DNA of 64,000 bases, from positions 1 to 64,000 of IMG/VR virus record IMGVR_UViG_3300030117_001894; one strand, given 5' to 3'. The notes beneath the pieces are model-generated. The model was not told the origin of the DNA and ran no database searches. It saw only the letters and a program-made list of their open reading frames with translations. Positions 18,972-27,881 of the stretch are shown here, in pieces. Both the position numbers and the translations under genes were made by a program. Position 1 is the stretch's first letter. Each line of letters starts with the position of its first letter. The DNA is from a virus.

Positions 18972-20066
18972 TTACCTCGCTGTTGTTGGAATACTATTAG
19001 TATCTGTTGATGTTACGAATGGATGTTGAGCAAATGCTATGTATATCATTGTTTGCCCACTATGATTTATTGAACTTGTACCAAAACTACCAAGAGCTGA
19101 TGGTTTTACTCTAAATCCGTTACTTAACATATCTATTGCTTGGTCTGTAGCTTCTGCATCAGGTGTATTAGCCTCTAACATTAAACCATTTGGATTAAAA
19201 GTTCTTCTAGCATTATCAAAAATATACCAAGGTCTAGCTGCTGTTTCAGTATTTTTAATCATTACAAAAGCAGGAGAAAATCCTAAGTAGATAAATGGTC
19301 CATTTAGGGTTTCTCCATTGCCAGTGTAACTACCAAATTTAGAAAAGCCTTGTACTTCTTTCCAAGCATAACAAACAAAAGTATCATTAGGTTGGTTTAC
19401 ATCTGCTTGTTCACCTGTTTTAATTATTGAACTGGTTGGTGCTTCATTTCTCCACCAAGTAGAAGCTGATGCAACTGCGTTAGCTGAGTTTAATCTTAAA
19501 TAATTGTTTTGTGGAGTAGCTGCCATATCTTTATGATAAAGACCCCAATTTCTGCTACCACCATTTCTTCTTTTTATAAAGAAAAAATCAGGAACAACTC
19601 CTAACCCATGACCTAAATCTAAGGGTTCAATAGGGTCAAGTCCTGTGTATGTAAAAATACTTATTTTAGCTGTTGAATCTACTTGTACTGTAGTTGTTAA
19701 ATCGCCATCTGAATTACTTGATGTTGTTCCTCCATTAACTTTCCATGACCAGGCAACATAAGTATCACTACTTGTATTTACTTGTGCTAAAGCACCTACA
19801 GTAAAACCATCAGACCCTAAAGCTGTTAAACCTGTAGATTCTGTAGTTTCTGCAACAGTTGTGTTTGGTTCTAACATTTTCTGTACGCCTCTTGTAGAAT
19901 CCCACAACGAATGATCTGCTGATGCGTTTCTTTCTTTAATCCATACTAAATCAGGTTGCATAGCAGAATTACCATCAAATGTATTAGCTAATGATGATCC
20001 TGTGCCTGTATATAAATCTATTTGAAAATATGCTGAAGAATCGTCTATTGTTGTGTAATCTGCCAT
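18972..20066 (-). CDS. Tail fibre / receptor-binding protein (DUF7483-like)
   Basis: 364 aa with the series PDLVWIKERNASADHSLWDS, GSDGFTVG, TYVAWSWKVNGGTT and YTGNGETLNGP that recurs in fibre proteins of marine phages. Two halves repeat the same plan (PDLVWIKERN, then PDFFFIKRRNGGSRNWGLYH, then PAFVMIKNTE), so three related beta units can be seen. GGAGG-type RBS. Probably host-surface binding. Confidence 0.7.
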   Translation of the reverse strand: MADYTTIDDSSAYFQIDLYTGTGSSLANTFDGNSAMQPDLVWIKERNASADHSLWDSTRGVQKMLEPNTTVAETTESTGLTALGSDGFTVGALAQVNTSSDTYVAWSWKVNGGTTSSNSDGDLTTTVQVDSTAKISIFTYTGLDPIEPLDLGHGLGVVPDFFFIKRRNGGSRNWGLYHKDMAATPQNNYLRLNSANAVASASTWWRNEAPTSSIIKTGEQADVNQPNDTFVCYAWKEVQGFSKFGSYTGNGETLNGPFIYLGFSPAFVMIKNTETAARPWYIFDNARRTFNPNGLMLEANTPDAEATDQAIDMLSNGFRVKPSALGSFGTSSINHSGQTMIYIAFAQHPFVTSTDTNSIPTTAR

Positions 20067-21461
20067 TTATCCTCCAAACTCACTTAAATTCTTGGTGCAT
20101 AAAGCATAATAACCTGTGGGTGGTGCGTATTCAAAAGTTCCGTAGTCATTAGCATCACTTGCTGCACTTGATATTGTATAAGCACAATAACCACCAAAGT
20201 TATATTGCACTTCATCATCTATAGTTCCGTGAAATGGTGCACACATTTTATTTGCTGCATCATATAAAGAACTATCATCTACATTAGTTTGTTCTGTGCC
20301 ATTAATGTATAAAGTTATTTGGTTATCATCCATATTTAAAGCTATGCCACAAATATCATTAGCACTTACATCTGTAAACTGATCTACTGAACCATAAGTT
20401 TTTGAGCCGCCATTAAAATATTCTATTCTCGCTGCACCCATTGCAAACTGAAATGTTGAATTTATATCTTGTGGGTCGCTTGCTGCGTAAAAATTATCTC
20501 CATCATCAACAGCACTAACACCTATATAATGATTAGCAACTTCGATTAATTTACATTCCCAATACCATTTACCTGCTGTTACTGCAAAAGTACCTAATGC
20601 ACCTGAAACACCTCCTGTTGAAGTGTCATAGACTGTTGCTCCTTCACTCATTTTAGAATAAGCATACTTAGGTGTTATTAATGGATTAAGCGTACAAAAA
20701 TTATTAGATGGTGTGTCTGTAGCTTGATCTGCTGCTGCTATATTATTTTCTGTAAAATCTGTACCACCACTAGCATCATTACCCATATTAGAACTATCTT
20801 GAAAGTCTAAAAAGAATTTATTAGTTCCTGAAGGTTTACCTGATACATTCTTTGCTATCCAAATACCAGTATCGCTATCTGTTTCACCAAATTCTGTAGC
20901 TGCTGATGCTGTACCATCTTGATAGCATATTTCAGCCATATAGCCACTAAAAGGTGAATCATTATCAATGCTGTTATAACCTATGGTTTGCTTTTCAAAA
21001 TTTACACCTAAGTCAGCATCTTCAGCAGGATTATTGGTTGTAGCAAAAGAAGTTTCTTGTACGCCATTTATATATAGTTTTATTCTATCATTCGCTGTAC
21101 TTTGACTTGTATCAAAAGCTACAACGATATGATACCAAGCAGAAACATCACGAAAAACTCTATTAGTTTCTCTCCAAACAGTAGAGCCACCTGCAATTTT
21201 TAAAGTATCAGTATTTTCAAATTTTATATAGGTTCTACCAGTATCACTATCAGTATTGCCAAATGTAAAAAGATACATATGTGCACCAAGCTCTGTTCTT
21301 TTAACCCAACAACTTATAGTTCCTATATCTCTATTACCTTCACTTGATACTGTTCTATGTAAATATTCGGTATTATCAGCTTCAAACTTACAAGAATTAT
21401 CAACAGCATAAGGTCCTGTAGATACGCTACCTCTATTCGCTGTTCTCTGTAGGGTTTCCAT
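20067..21461 (-). CDS. Fibre protein with LamG-like and SPRY-like domains
   Basis: 464 aa. Residues 25-175 form a concanavalin/LamG-like sandwich (GTISCWVKRTE, WYHIVVAFDTSQST, KLYINGVQETSF). Residues 285-430 form a SPRY-like domain (KWYWECKLIEVANHYIGVSA, GIALNMDDNQITLYINGTEQ). Both fold types bind glycans or proteins, so this is a probable receptor-binding subunit. It starts 1 bp after the repeat-fibre gene. Confidence 0.75.
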   Translation of the reverse strand: METLQRTANRGSVSTGPYAVDNSCKFEADNTEYLHRTVSSEGNRDIGTISCWVKRTELGAHMYLFTFGNTDSDTGRTYIKFENTDTLKIAGGSTVWRETNRVFRDVSAWYHIVVAFDTSQSTANDRIKLYINGVQETSFATTNNPAEDADLGVNFEKQTIGYNSIDNDSPFSGYMAEICYQDGTASAATEFGETDSDTGIWIAKNVSGKPSGTNKFFLDFQDSSNMGNDASGGTDFTENNIAAADQATDTPSNNFCTLNPLITPKYAYSKMSEGATVYDTSTGGVSGALGTFAVTAGKWYWECKLIEVANHYIGVSAVDDGDNFYAASDPQDINSTFQFAMGAARIEYFNGGSKTYGSVDQFTDVSANDICGIALNMDDNQITLYINGTEQTNVDDSSLYDAANKMCAPFHGTIDDEVQYNFGGYCAYTISSAASDANDYGTFEYAPPTGYYALCTKNLSEFGG

Positions 21462-21462
21462 A

Positions 21463-23040
21463 TTAGGTTTGAGCCATGTTTTGACTTCTGCCTATTTCTT
21501 GCCAAACTGATCCGTTGTATCTAAATGCGAATATATCTGTTTTGGAAGCTGAGGCAGTAACAGTAGGAGCAGTACTTGCTGCAAACTCGAATACAGTATT
21601 CCAAGCAACTGTTCTAGCTGTGCCACCTTGAGCAATTTCAATACTAATGATAGCCCCTTCTACTGCATTACTTGGAGCAGATATGGTTGTGTTTTCACTT
21701 GTAACATAATATGCGTTGGCTGCTGCTGCTGCATCCCAAGCTGTTGCATTAGAGCTTGATGTTATTGCTACTTGAGAAATGTTTGCTGAAGTAGAAGCAG
21801 TAACTGTTTTAGCCATAGTTACTTTTTGATCTTCATCTATAGCAATCGCTGGTGTTGTACCAACTGTTGAACCTAAACCAATAACTAAATCGTCTGCTGA
21901 ATCATCTAAACCCACATAGTAATCTTGAGCATTGCCGTCAAACACTATTTTAGTGTCAACTGCTGCACCATCACCAATAGTTACAGAATCATCATCTATT
22001 GTAAGTATATTGTTTGTACCTACAGTAGAGCCTTCTCCAATAACTAATTTATCAGCAGAATCATCTAGTGCAACATAAAAGTCTTTGGCATTACCATCAT
22101 AGACTAATGCTGTATCTACTGCTGCTCCATCACCTAAAGTAACTGTATCATCAGTAATTGTAAGAATACTATTTGTTCCTACTGTAGAACCTTCACCGAT
22201 TAATAACTTATCAGCACTATCGTCTAAACCAACATAGAAGTCTTTAGCGTTGCCATCAAATACAATCTTAGTATCTTCTGCTCCTGCATCTCCTATTGTA
22301 AGAGTAGGAGTTGTGCCTTTTAAAGCCATAGTTTGAGCAACAATATCACCTGTAGTAGATGAGGCTGCTTGTCCTACACCAATAGATTGAGCAAACTTAA
22401 TATCTTGGTTTTCATCAATTTCAATAGCAGGAGTAGTTCCTACTGTCGATCCAAGACCTATAACCAAATCATCAGCACTATCGTCTAATCCTATGTAGAA
22501 ATCTTGTGCATTACCATCAAAAACTAATTTAGTATCTTCAGCAGTAGCATCACCTATGGTTAAAGTTGTGCCTTTAACATTTAAAGTGTCTGTTATTTGT
22601 AAATCAGTTAAAGCATCTACAACTGCTGCTCCACTGCCTGCTCCATCTAACATTACAATAGCTACTTTTCCATTAGCAACAGTTACATTAGATCCTGAGC
22701 CTTGAGAAATAATTATATTATAAGGTCCACTACTTCCTGAATCGGTGGTAGCATTTTCAATTATTTGTACTCTTTTCATGGTATTTGGACCAATCGTTAT
22801 AGTACAGTCAGAATCTAAAGCACCTGTGTATTTAAGGTACATTGCTCTACCTGCATCAGAGCTTCCATCTGCTACAGTAGTAGTATGAGTATCAGCATTT
22901 GATGTTATAGCTTCAGTACCATAGCCTAAAGCCTCACCAATTAATTCTAAGTTAGTATTAGTTGTTGTACCCCATGTGCCACTAGCATCACCAGTGTCCA
23001 TTTCATTGAGTCTTAAATTGTTTACGTATGTACTCGCCAT
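21463..23040 (-). CDS. Repetitive tail fibre protein
   Basis: 525 aa. Residues 165-410 hold four related units of the form (V/L)(F/Y)DGNA(K/Q)D(F/Y)Y(V/I)(G/A)LDDSAD, each followed by (L/V)IG(E/L)GSTVGT. The start (STYVNNLRLNEMDTGDASGT) and the C-terminal cap with GSVWQEIGRSQ are typical of fibres in marine phages. Repeats probably form a beta-solenoid-like shaft. CGGAGA precedes the ATG. Confidence 0.8.
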   Translation of the reverse strand: MASTYVNNLRLNEMDTGDASGTWGTTTNTNLELIGEALGYGTEAITSNADTHTTTVADGSSDAGRAMYLKYTGALDSDCTITIGPNTMKRVQIIENATTDSGSSGPYNIIISQGSGSNVTVANGKVAIVMLDGAGSGAAVVDALTDLQITDTLNVKGTTLTIGDATAEDTKLVFDGNAQDFYIGLDDSADDLVIGLGSTVGTTPAIEIDENQDIKFAQSIGVGQAASSTTGDIVAQTMALKGTTPTLTIGDAGAEDTKIVFDGNAKDFYVGLDDSADKLLIGEGSTVGTNSILTITDDTVTLGDGAAVDTALVYDGNAKDFYVALDDSADKLVIGEGSTVGTNNILTIDDDSVTIGDGAAVDTKIVFDGNAQDYYVGLDDSADDLVIGLGSTVGTTPAIAIDEDQKVTMAKTVTASTSANISQVAITSSSNATAWDAAAAANAYYVTSENTTISAPSNAVEGAIISIEIAQGGTARTVAWNTVFEFAASTAPTVTASASKTDIFAFRYNGSVWQEIGRSQNMAQT

Positions 23041-23061
23041 GTTTTATATCTCCGTACTTTC

Positions 23062-23074
23062 TTGATTGTATATG
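23062..23074 (-). promoter_or_regulatory. 13-mer shared by two late intergenic gaps
   Basis: TTGATTGTATATG (plus-strand reading) lies in the 49-bp gap before the fibre gene and recurs exactly at 27809-27821 between the capsid terminator and the next gene. On the minus strand it reads CATATACAATCAA, which includes a TATACA-like -10. Candidate internal late promoter. Confidence 0.35.
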
Positions 23075-23089
23075 GTTTTTATCAAAATG

Positions 23090-23617
23090 TTAAGCAACTT
23101 CTTGCCAGTTAGGTGATTGAGAATCAGAAACAACTGACCAATCGGTAGTTACTCCTGGAACTACTTCTCCCCAAACGGTTAACCCACCTAATGCTGTTGT
23201 TGCTAAAACGTTAGTAGGATAAACCGTTGCTGTTGCTCCTACTGTTACGCTTCCAACGGATCCTGTTGCTGCTCCTAAAGTTATAGGAAGAACATTATTA
23301 GTTACTAAACCTTCCGTTCCTAAAGCTGTTGTTCCAACAACATTAGTTATAGCTACTTCAGCAGTACCTGTGGCAGTTTCAGTACCTAATGCAGAAGTAC
23401 CTGCTAAACCAGTAACTCCTGTAAGAGCAACACCTGTAGCAGTTGCTGTTCCTACTGCTCCTGTAGCATTAACTCCTGTTTCTGCTACATTTGCGTCTCC
23501 TGTTACAGTTTCGGAACCTAAAGCAGAAGTTCCTGCTAAGCCCGTTAGAGCAACAGAAACAGCTGTAGCCCCCCATGGACCTGAGCCCCAAGTACTTCGA
23601 CCCCAACCAGTAGCCAC
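23090..23617 (-). CDS. Ala/Gly/Thr-repeat virion protein (GTG start)
   Basis: 175 aa, GTG start with AGGA seven bases upstream. Opens with GWGRSTWGSGPWG, then repeats of about 20 residues around G(L/V)AGTSALG(S/T)ET and a WGEV/WSVVSDSQSPNWQEV end. This Trp-Gly opening and repetitive body is common in fibre or decoration proteins of marine phages. Function not known. Confidence 0.7.
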   Translation of the reverse strand: MATGWGRSTWGSGPWGATAVSVALTGLAGTSALGSETVTGDANVAETGVNATGAVGTATATGVALTGVTGLAGTSALGTETATGTAEVAITNVVGTTALGTEGLVTNNVLPITLGAATGSVGSVTVGATATVYPTNVLATTALGGLTVWGEVVPGVTTDWSVVSDSQSPNWQEVA

Positions 23618-23625
23618 TTAAATTC

Positions 23626-24057
23626 CTACGCTATTCTTATAATCGCGTTAGATGCGTCTGCTGTTGGGAAGGTTATTGTAAAACTACCTGCTGTAGATGT
23701 TTTATCTCCGCCAAAATCAAACACAGCAACTGCGGGATCACCTGATTGTGTATCATTATAGATCATACACCCTCTTGCTGTAACAGTAGCTGTACCAAAA
23801 GTTAAGTCAGCAAAGTCAGTAAACCCTGTTGTTCCTGAAGATGTTGGATTAATATTGGTTAATGCTGCACCGCCTGCAGTGTAATTTGTTCCTGATGCCT
23901 CTTGACTTGTGCTGTATGCTGTAGTAGCCGCAGTCATTGTTGCTGAACTTGTGTATAAAGCTAGTTTGAAAGAATTACCGCCAGAAGCAAGAAAATTATG
24001 TTTCCCTTCTAATAATTCTTTTTTAAAGCTCGTACACATTGCTTGTGTTATTGCCAT
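23626..24057 (-). CDS. Conserved virion protein, 143 aa
   Basis: Sequence AITQAMCTSFKKELLEGKHN, followed by FKLALYTSSATM and a FTDFADLTFGTATVTARGCM core, is a recurrent structural protein type beside fibre genes in marine phages. All-beta prediction. It overlaps the 96-aa gene by one base. Probably a fibre-base or tail-surface component. Confidence 0.7.
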   Translation of the reverse strand: MAITQAMCTSFKKELLEGKHNFLASGGNSFKLALYTSSATMTAATTAYSTSQEASGTNYTAGGAALTNINPTSSGTTGFTDFADLTFGTATVTARGCMIYNDTQSGDPAVAVFDFGGDKTSTAGSFTITFPTADASNAIIRIA

Positions 24058-24347
24058 TATAGTCTCCTGATAATATTAGCTAAGTCTTTTTGACCTTGCT
24101 GTTCTAATTGATTACCTATTGTACACATATGGTTTTTTATCGCCTCTTGCATATAATAGCTAACTATCTTTTTACACGCATCTCTAAATGCATGAGCTTG
24201 TGCCCTTATGGGTGCAGGAGCTGTATCGCTCACAGAAATTATTTTGTTAACCGCCATTTCAGAAACTTCTTCGACACTATGTCCTCTGTTGTCTGTGGTG
24301 GTTACTCCTAAACTGCCTACTTCTAAATCTGATCTTAAAGAAAACAT
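24057..24347 (-). CDS. 96-aa hypothetical protein of the tail region
   Basis: Mainly helical: residues 24-96 include APAPIRAQAHAFRDACKKIV and a Gln-rich end. No catalytic motif. It sits tightly between a tail-surface gene and the MptE-like gene. Not recognised beyond its recurrence in this setting. Confidence 0.65.
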   Translation of the reverse strand: MFSLRSDLEVGSLGVTTTDNRGHSVEEVSEMAVNKIISVSDTAPAPIRAQAHAFRDACKKIVSYYMQEAIKNHMCTIGNQLEQQGQKDLANIIRRL

Positions 24348-24348
24348 A

Positions 24349-25077
24349 TTAATACTCTTTCGGTTCTACAGAATTCAATTCTTCTAAATCATGTCTATTA
24401 ATCATTCCTACAGGTTTATTTTTTGGTTCCATCTGTACTTCAGATAATTTACAAACATTCATATCTTTACCGTCTTGATAAACAATCTTAGGATCATCAA
24501 GTCTATGATAACCGTATAGTTTCTCATGTAAAGGAATATCCATATCTAACAAGGTTGATCTAGGAGCAACTTCTATCTGCATTCCTGCATCAACACATTT
24601 AGATAACCAAAACTCAGTGCATGATCTACCTGCTTCTGCAAAATGCATATTGCTTCTATAAGTAAAATCGATCCCAAATAATGAAATTTTACCAACCTTA
24701 CTCCATAAAGCAAAAGCTATAGCGTATGGAATAGTATTATTAAAATAAGAACAACCTAAATCATGTACAACAAGTTCTATGGGATATTCTATAGCCGCGG
24801 GGACTCTCTCGTCTAATTCACAAGTGTAAATAGGAAAATTACATTTAGGTAACTTCTTTCTCATCATAGAAGTCATATTTCCTGCGTCTTCCGTATCAAA
24901 AAATCTACTCATCGGGTCTAAAATAAAAGCTCTATCGATATCAGGTAAAACACCAATCATTGCATTTATAGCCCAAACCTCATCAAACTCTACACTATGT
25001 GTTTGCGAAAGATGGAAATCTAGTTGACTTTGCCCCATAGCAACTATTGCAACGTTTTTACCTTCTAGTTCTTTCAT
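24349..25077 (-). CDS. MptE/DUF115-like Rossmann-type protein
   Basis: 242 aa. Begins LEGKNVAIVAMGQSQLDFHL, a Rossmann-like strand-turn with a Gly-containing loop, then DEVWAINAMIGVLPDIDRAF and GKISLFGIDFTY. This pattern recalls MptE-like and DUF115 proteins, which include pterin pyrophosphokinases and motility-linked glycosyltransferases. It overlaps the adaptor gene by 4 bp inside the tail operon. A nucleotide-sugar enzyme acting on host or virion surface is possible but not shown. Confidence 0.6.
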   Translation of the reverse strand: MKELEGKNVAIVAMGQSQLDFHLSQTHSVEFDEVWAINAMIGVLPDIDRAFILDPMSRFFDTEDAGNMTSMMRKKLPKCNFPIYTCELDERVPAAIEYPIELVVHDLGCSYFNNTIPYAIAFALWSKVGKISLFGIDFTYRSNMHFAEAGRSCTEFWLSKCVDAGMQIEVAPRSTLLDMDIPLHEKLYGYHRLDDPKIVYQDGKDMNVCKLSEVQMEPKNKPVGMINRHDLEELNSVEPKEY

Positions 25078-25730
25078 GTTTGTGGCTGTATTTTAAGTTG
25101 ATCGTTTCGAGCTTCGTCTCGAACGTCTTTATACTCGCCCAATACTTTCAATAAAGCTAAAGCTTCTTGAAACTTTTGTTCATATAACATAATAGTTTCA
25201 GGAGCTTCTTTCATAAACACAGCTCCTTCTACTAAAGCTCCGTATAGCATAGCATTAGGAGCATTATCAGAAAGCCATGTTTGATTATCATTCCCAACGG
25301 TTGTAAGAGAATTAGGTCTATAATTATAATGTAGTTCAAAATCTAACGTAGCGTTAGGTGTGGGGGCTAGTAAAAAAGTATTGTCATCAAACTGAGAATA
25401 ATATAAAGGTAATCCTTCTGTTGAGACTGCAGGAGTATAATCCCTAATCCAGGAAACGTGTTTTAATAATAAATAACTGTAATTACCTGAACTATCAATT
25501 AAAGCTAAACTAAAGGGCGATAAAAAATCTGAGGGGGTTGCTAAATAAGTATTACCTTGTGTAGCACTACCTGTAACGTTTTTACGAAAAACAGGAAGTT
25601 GTACTCCTTTTAAAATTCTTTCTTCTGTTGTTTGTATAAATGTATCTAAATTATTAACAAAAGTAGTTTCTGTATTATCTAAATAATCTTGTATTGCTGT
25701 TTTTAATGTTGCGTATGTAAATCCTGCCAT
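25074..25730 (-). CDS. SU10-type tail adaptor protein
   Basis: 218 aa. TYATLKTAIQDYLDNTETTF at the N-terminus, LLAPTPNATLDFELHYNYRP in the middle, and a helical end (YGALVEGAVFMKEAPETIML) match the adaptor family of SU10-like podoviruses, which docks on the portal. Its place in the head-tail joining set supports this. Confidence 0.75.
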   Translation of the reverse strand: MAGFTYATLKTAIQDYLDNTETTFVNNLDTFIQTTEERILKGVQLPVFRKNVTGSATQGNTYLATPSDFLSPFSLALIDSSGNYSYLLLKHVSWIRDYTPAVSTEGLPLYYSQFDDNTFLLAPTPNATLDFELHYNYRPNSLTTVGNDNQTWLSDNAPNAMLYGALVEGAVFMKEAPETIMLYEQKFQEALALLKVLGEYKDVRDEARNDQLKIQPQT

Positions 25731-26107
25731 TAGTCTCCACCTGCTTCTAAAGTACCTATTTCACCTGTTCCAAACTCTCCTTCAAACACATCACCGATAG
25801 GATCATCGGTAAAAGTCATTGTTCTAGTTCCGTTAGGACTTGTTGTACTATTGATAACTGCCGTTGAAGGATCTGTTGTAGTAACTACACCTAAACCTGC
25901 TTGTGGTAAAGGAACATCAGGTCTAGGTCTCCATAAAAGTTCTGCATCTGCACCTATACTAGGAGGATCTAATTGCGGGTGTTTAGGTTCGTAACACTCT
26001 TGACAAACTCTATTATTTTCCCAAGTGCCTCTAGCTTCTTTATAAGGGTATCTAAATCCGCAAGTATCGCAGATAAAGTAAGCATATTTTCCTGAAGCGT
26101 AAGCCAT
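25730..26107 (-). CDS. Zinc-ribbon virion protein
   Basis: 125 aa. A zinc ribbon is formed by CDTC (residues 13-16) and CQEC (36-39), followed by a proline-rich region and an acidic glycine-rich tail. It overlaps the adaptor and the next joining gene by one base each, so it is probably a small head-tail component. Function not known. Confidence 0.65.
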   Translation of the reverse strand: MAYASGKYAYFICDTCGFRYPYKEARGTWENNRVCQECYEPKHPQLDPPSIGADAELLWRPRPDVPLPQAGLGVVTTTDPSTAVINSTTSPNGTRTMTFTDDPIGDVFEGEFGTGEIGTLEAGGD

Positions 26108-26778
26108 TAGATATACTCTTGTTTAGGAACTAATCTTATATTAGAACGATCTTCATCATAACGTAAAGCGTTAGCTAAATCTCTTTCATATAAATCTTGT
26201 ATAACAGGAAGTTTCTGAACGTTTTTCTTTATACATAAATAATAAGCTAACCCAGATACTAAGCAAGGCATAAACCTTGTAGGTATATCTACATCATTAA
26301 GAGAAGCCGCAGCATCTTCTATCGTACGCCAAACATAGTAAATGAGTTTATCCGTTGAGTTCTCGGGCGTTGGATAAAGATGGATAGCAGGAGACTTTTT
26401 ACGTTCTAACCAAAATTCTGTAGAACGTGCTTTAGTTGCTTTATTAGGAACACCTATATATTCGTTTCGATCTATCCTATCTAATGGGTAATCTGTTACT
26501 ACACCACTTACAGTTTTTTGAATATAAGCGTCTAAAATATCAATATCATACGAATTAATCGTATACTCACTAGTACCTTCTGTAAGAGTTAACTCTACTT
26601 TAGTTACTTCCCACATTTGAATACCTCTGTTTGACCAATCGGCAAACATTATATTCATAGAACGACGTGCTGTAACAGCATCATAAGACGTACGAGCTTC
26701 TAATCCTGCAAGTTCGTACGCCTCTTCGATTGCGGTCGCTACATCTAAACTAAATGCACGAGTTCCCGAGGTTGCCAT
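26107..26778 (-). CDS. Tail accessory factor (P22 gp4-like head-tail joining protein)
   Basis: 223 aa. Starts with a helical ATAIEEAYELAGLEARTSYD, ARRSMNIMFADWSNRGIQMW, followed by LTEGTSEYTINSYDIDILDA and VWRTIEDA. This arrangement is typical of gp4-like tail accessory factors that bind the portal ring and receive the nozzle. The neighbouring adaptor and nozzle genes agree. Confidence 0.75.
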   Translation of the reverse strand: MATSGTRAFSLDVATAIEEAYELAGLEARTSYDAVTARRSMNIMFADWSNRGIQMWEVTKVELTLTEGTSEYTINSYDIDILDAYIQKTVSGVVTDYPLDRIDRNEYIGVPNKATKARSTEFWLERKKSPAIHLYPTPENSTDKLIYYVWRTIEDAAASLNDVDIPTRFMPCLVSGLAYYLCIKKNVQKLPVIQDLYERDLANALRYDEDRSNIRLVPKQEYI

Positions 26779-26781
26779 GGT

Positions 26782-27207
26782 TTATGAACCTGGAGTTTCG
26801 TAATACTTTAAAAACTCGCACCAAACAGTGTATTCATTACCTGCGTCAGACGTTGAAGGAATAACTAAAAGTACATCTCCCGAATATCCTGTTGCTGCTG
26901 TATTCTTTAAACCACCGATATCACTAAAATCAAATGAATTATCGTAACCAAGTGTTAAAAAAGTTACATCTGTATCTGCATCCCAATCAAGAGAAGCGGG
27001 AGCATCAGGAGCTCCAGTACAGGTGTACCAAATTTTATTTAAAGAAACGTGTGCACATGAATTACCGTTTAATGTTGAAGCGTTTAAAGCAGAAACGTCT
27101 ACTAAGGTTGTACTACTAGCACTTCCGTCTGATAAAACAGAACAGTAAACAATAAGTTTTTTCTCACCATCTAATTGATTAGTTGGTCCTGTGACTGTAT
27201 TAGCCAT
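26782..27207 (-). CDS. Virion structural protein, 141 aa
   Basis: All-beta sequence (KKLIVYCSVLSDGSASSTTL, IGGLKNTAATGYSGDVLLVI). Strong AGGGAGGT RBS. It lies between the capsid module and the joining proteins, so it is probably a head or neck component. Not assigned to a family. Confidence 0.65.
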   Translation of the reverse strand: MANTVTGPTNQLDGEKKLIVYCSVLSDGSASSTTLVDVSALNASTLNGNSCAHVSLNKIWYTCTGAPDAPASLDWDADTDVTFLTLGYDNSFDFSDIGGLKNTAATGYSGDVLLVIPSTSDAGNEYTVWCEFLKYYETPGS

Positions 27208-27219
27208 AGTTTACCTCCC

Positions 27220-27726
27220 TTATGCGTCAGCAAACGGTGTAACTAAAGTTCCTGAGCCTAGTATTATGCCTTCTACTGCGTATTTAGCACTTGCCATAGC
27301 AGTAACTTTAACGATACTACCTGCAAGTCCGCCTTTAGTAGAACCATTCATTGTGATAACATCGTTAGATGCACCAGAAATAAAAGTTTTACCTGTTGCG
27401 TCTGTTACACCAGTGTAAAGCCCACCTACAAACTTATCTGTACCATCTGTTAAGATGTCCATGTCCGTTGCAGCAGTCTCTACTACGAAAAAGAATGAAG
27501 CACCTAAGTTATTTGTTTGATTAGGATCATCATCTCGTCCTGGAGCAGTAGCTACAATACTAGGTAAAGTAAACTTACCGTCTGCGTCATTACAAGTTAA
27601 TATTTTTCCTGCGTGGGAAGCCACTGTCAGGGATGTGTCTGCAGTTAAACTAACAATGTTAGCGTTACCTGCTGATATAAATCCTGCCAATGATTGGACA
27701 GGACCCGAAAAGGTTGATTTTGCCAT
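27220..27726 (-). CDS. Virion structural protein, 168 aa (decoration-like)
   Basis: Starts AKSTFSGPVQSLAGFISAGN and continues beta-rich (GKILTCNDADGKFTLPSIVA, FFFVVETAATDMDILTDGTD). Similar proteins appear next to the major capsid gene in many marine phages. CAGGAGGAA precedes the ATG. A decoration or head-tail role is inferred. Confidence 0.65.
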   Translation of the reverse strand: MAKSTFSGPVQSLAGFISAGNANIVSLTADTSLTVASHAGKILTCNDADGKFTLPSIVATAPGRDDDPNQTNNLGASFFFVVETAATDMDILTDGTDKFVGGLYTGVTDATGKTFISGASNDVITMNGSTKGGLAGSIVKVTAMASAKYAVEGIILGSGTLVTPFADA

Positions 27727-27808
27727 AATTTCCTCCTGGAAATAAGTTCTACAGTCTCGGCTTGTCTGCTAGGTCAGTCTATAGAACAGGTTAATAAATC
27801 CTAGTCTT

Positions 27809-27821
27809 TTGATTGTATATG
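27809..27821 (-). promoter_or_regulatory. Second copy of the late 13-mer
   Basis: Exact copy of the sequence at 23062-23074, lying 10 bp downstream (minus-strand sense) of the capsid terminator. Restarting transcription after a terminator is a natural place for a promoter. Confidence 0.4.
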
Positions 27822-27830
27822 ATTGCGAAT

Positions 27831-27860
27831 AAAAAGAAAAGGGGAACCGAAGTTCCCCTT
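27831..27860 (-). terminator. Terminator after the major capsid gene
   Basis: On the minus strand AAGGGGAAC, loop TTCG, GTTCCCCTT, then a T-rich tract TTCTTTTT. It lies about 20 bp after the capsid stop. A strong intrinsic terminator here would raise capsid mRNA relative to downstream tail genes. Confidence 0.9.
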
Positions 27861-27881
27861 TAAGATATTCACGTTAATGAA

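Noticed and set aside
20067-23617. Diversity-generating retroelement in the fibre region
   Set aside because: No reverse transcriptase and no template/variable repeat pair; the fibre repeats are ordinary structural repeats.
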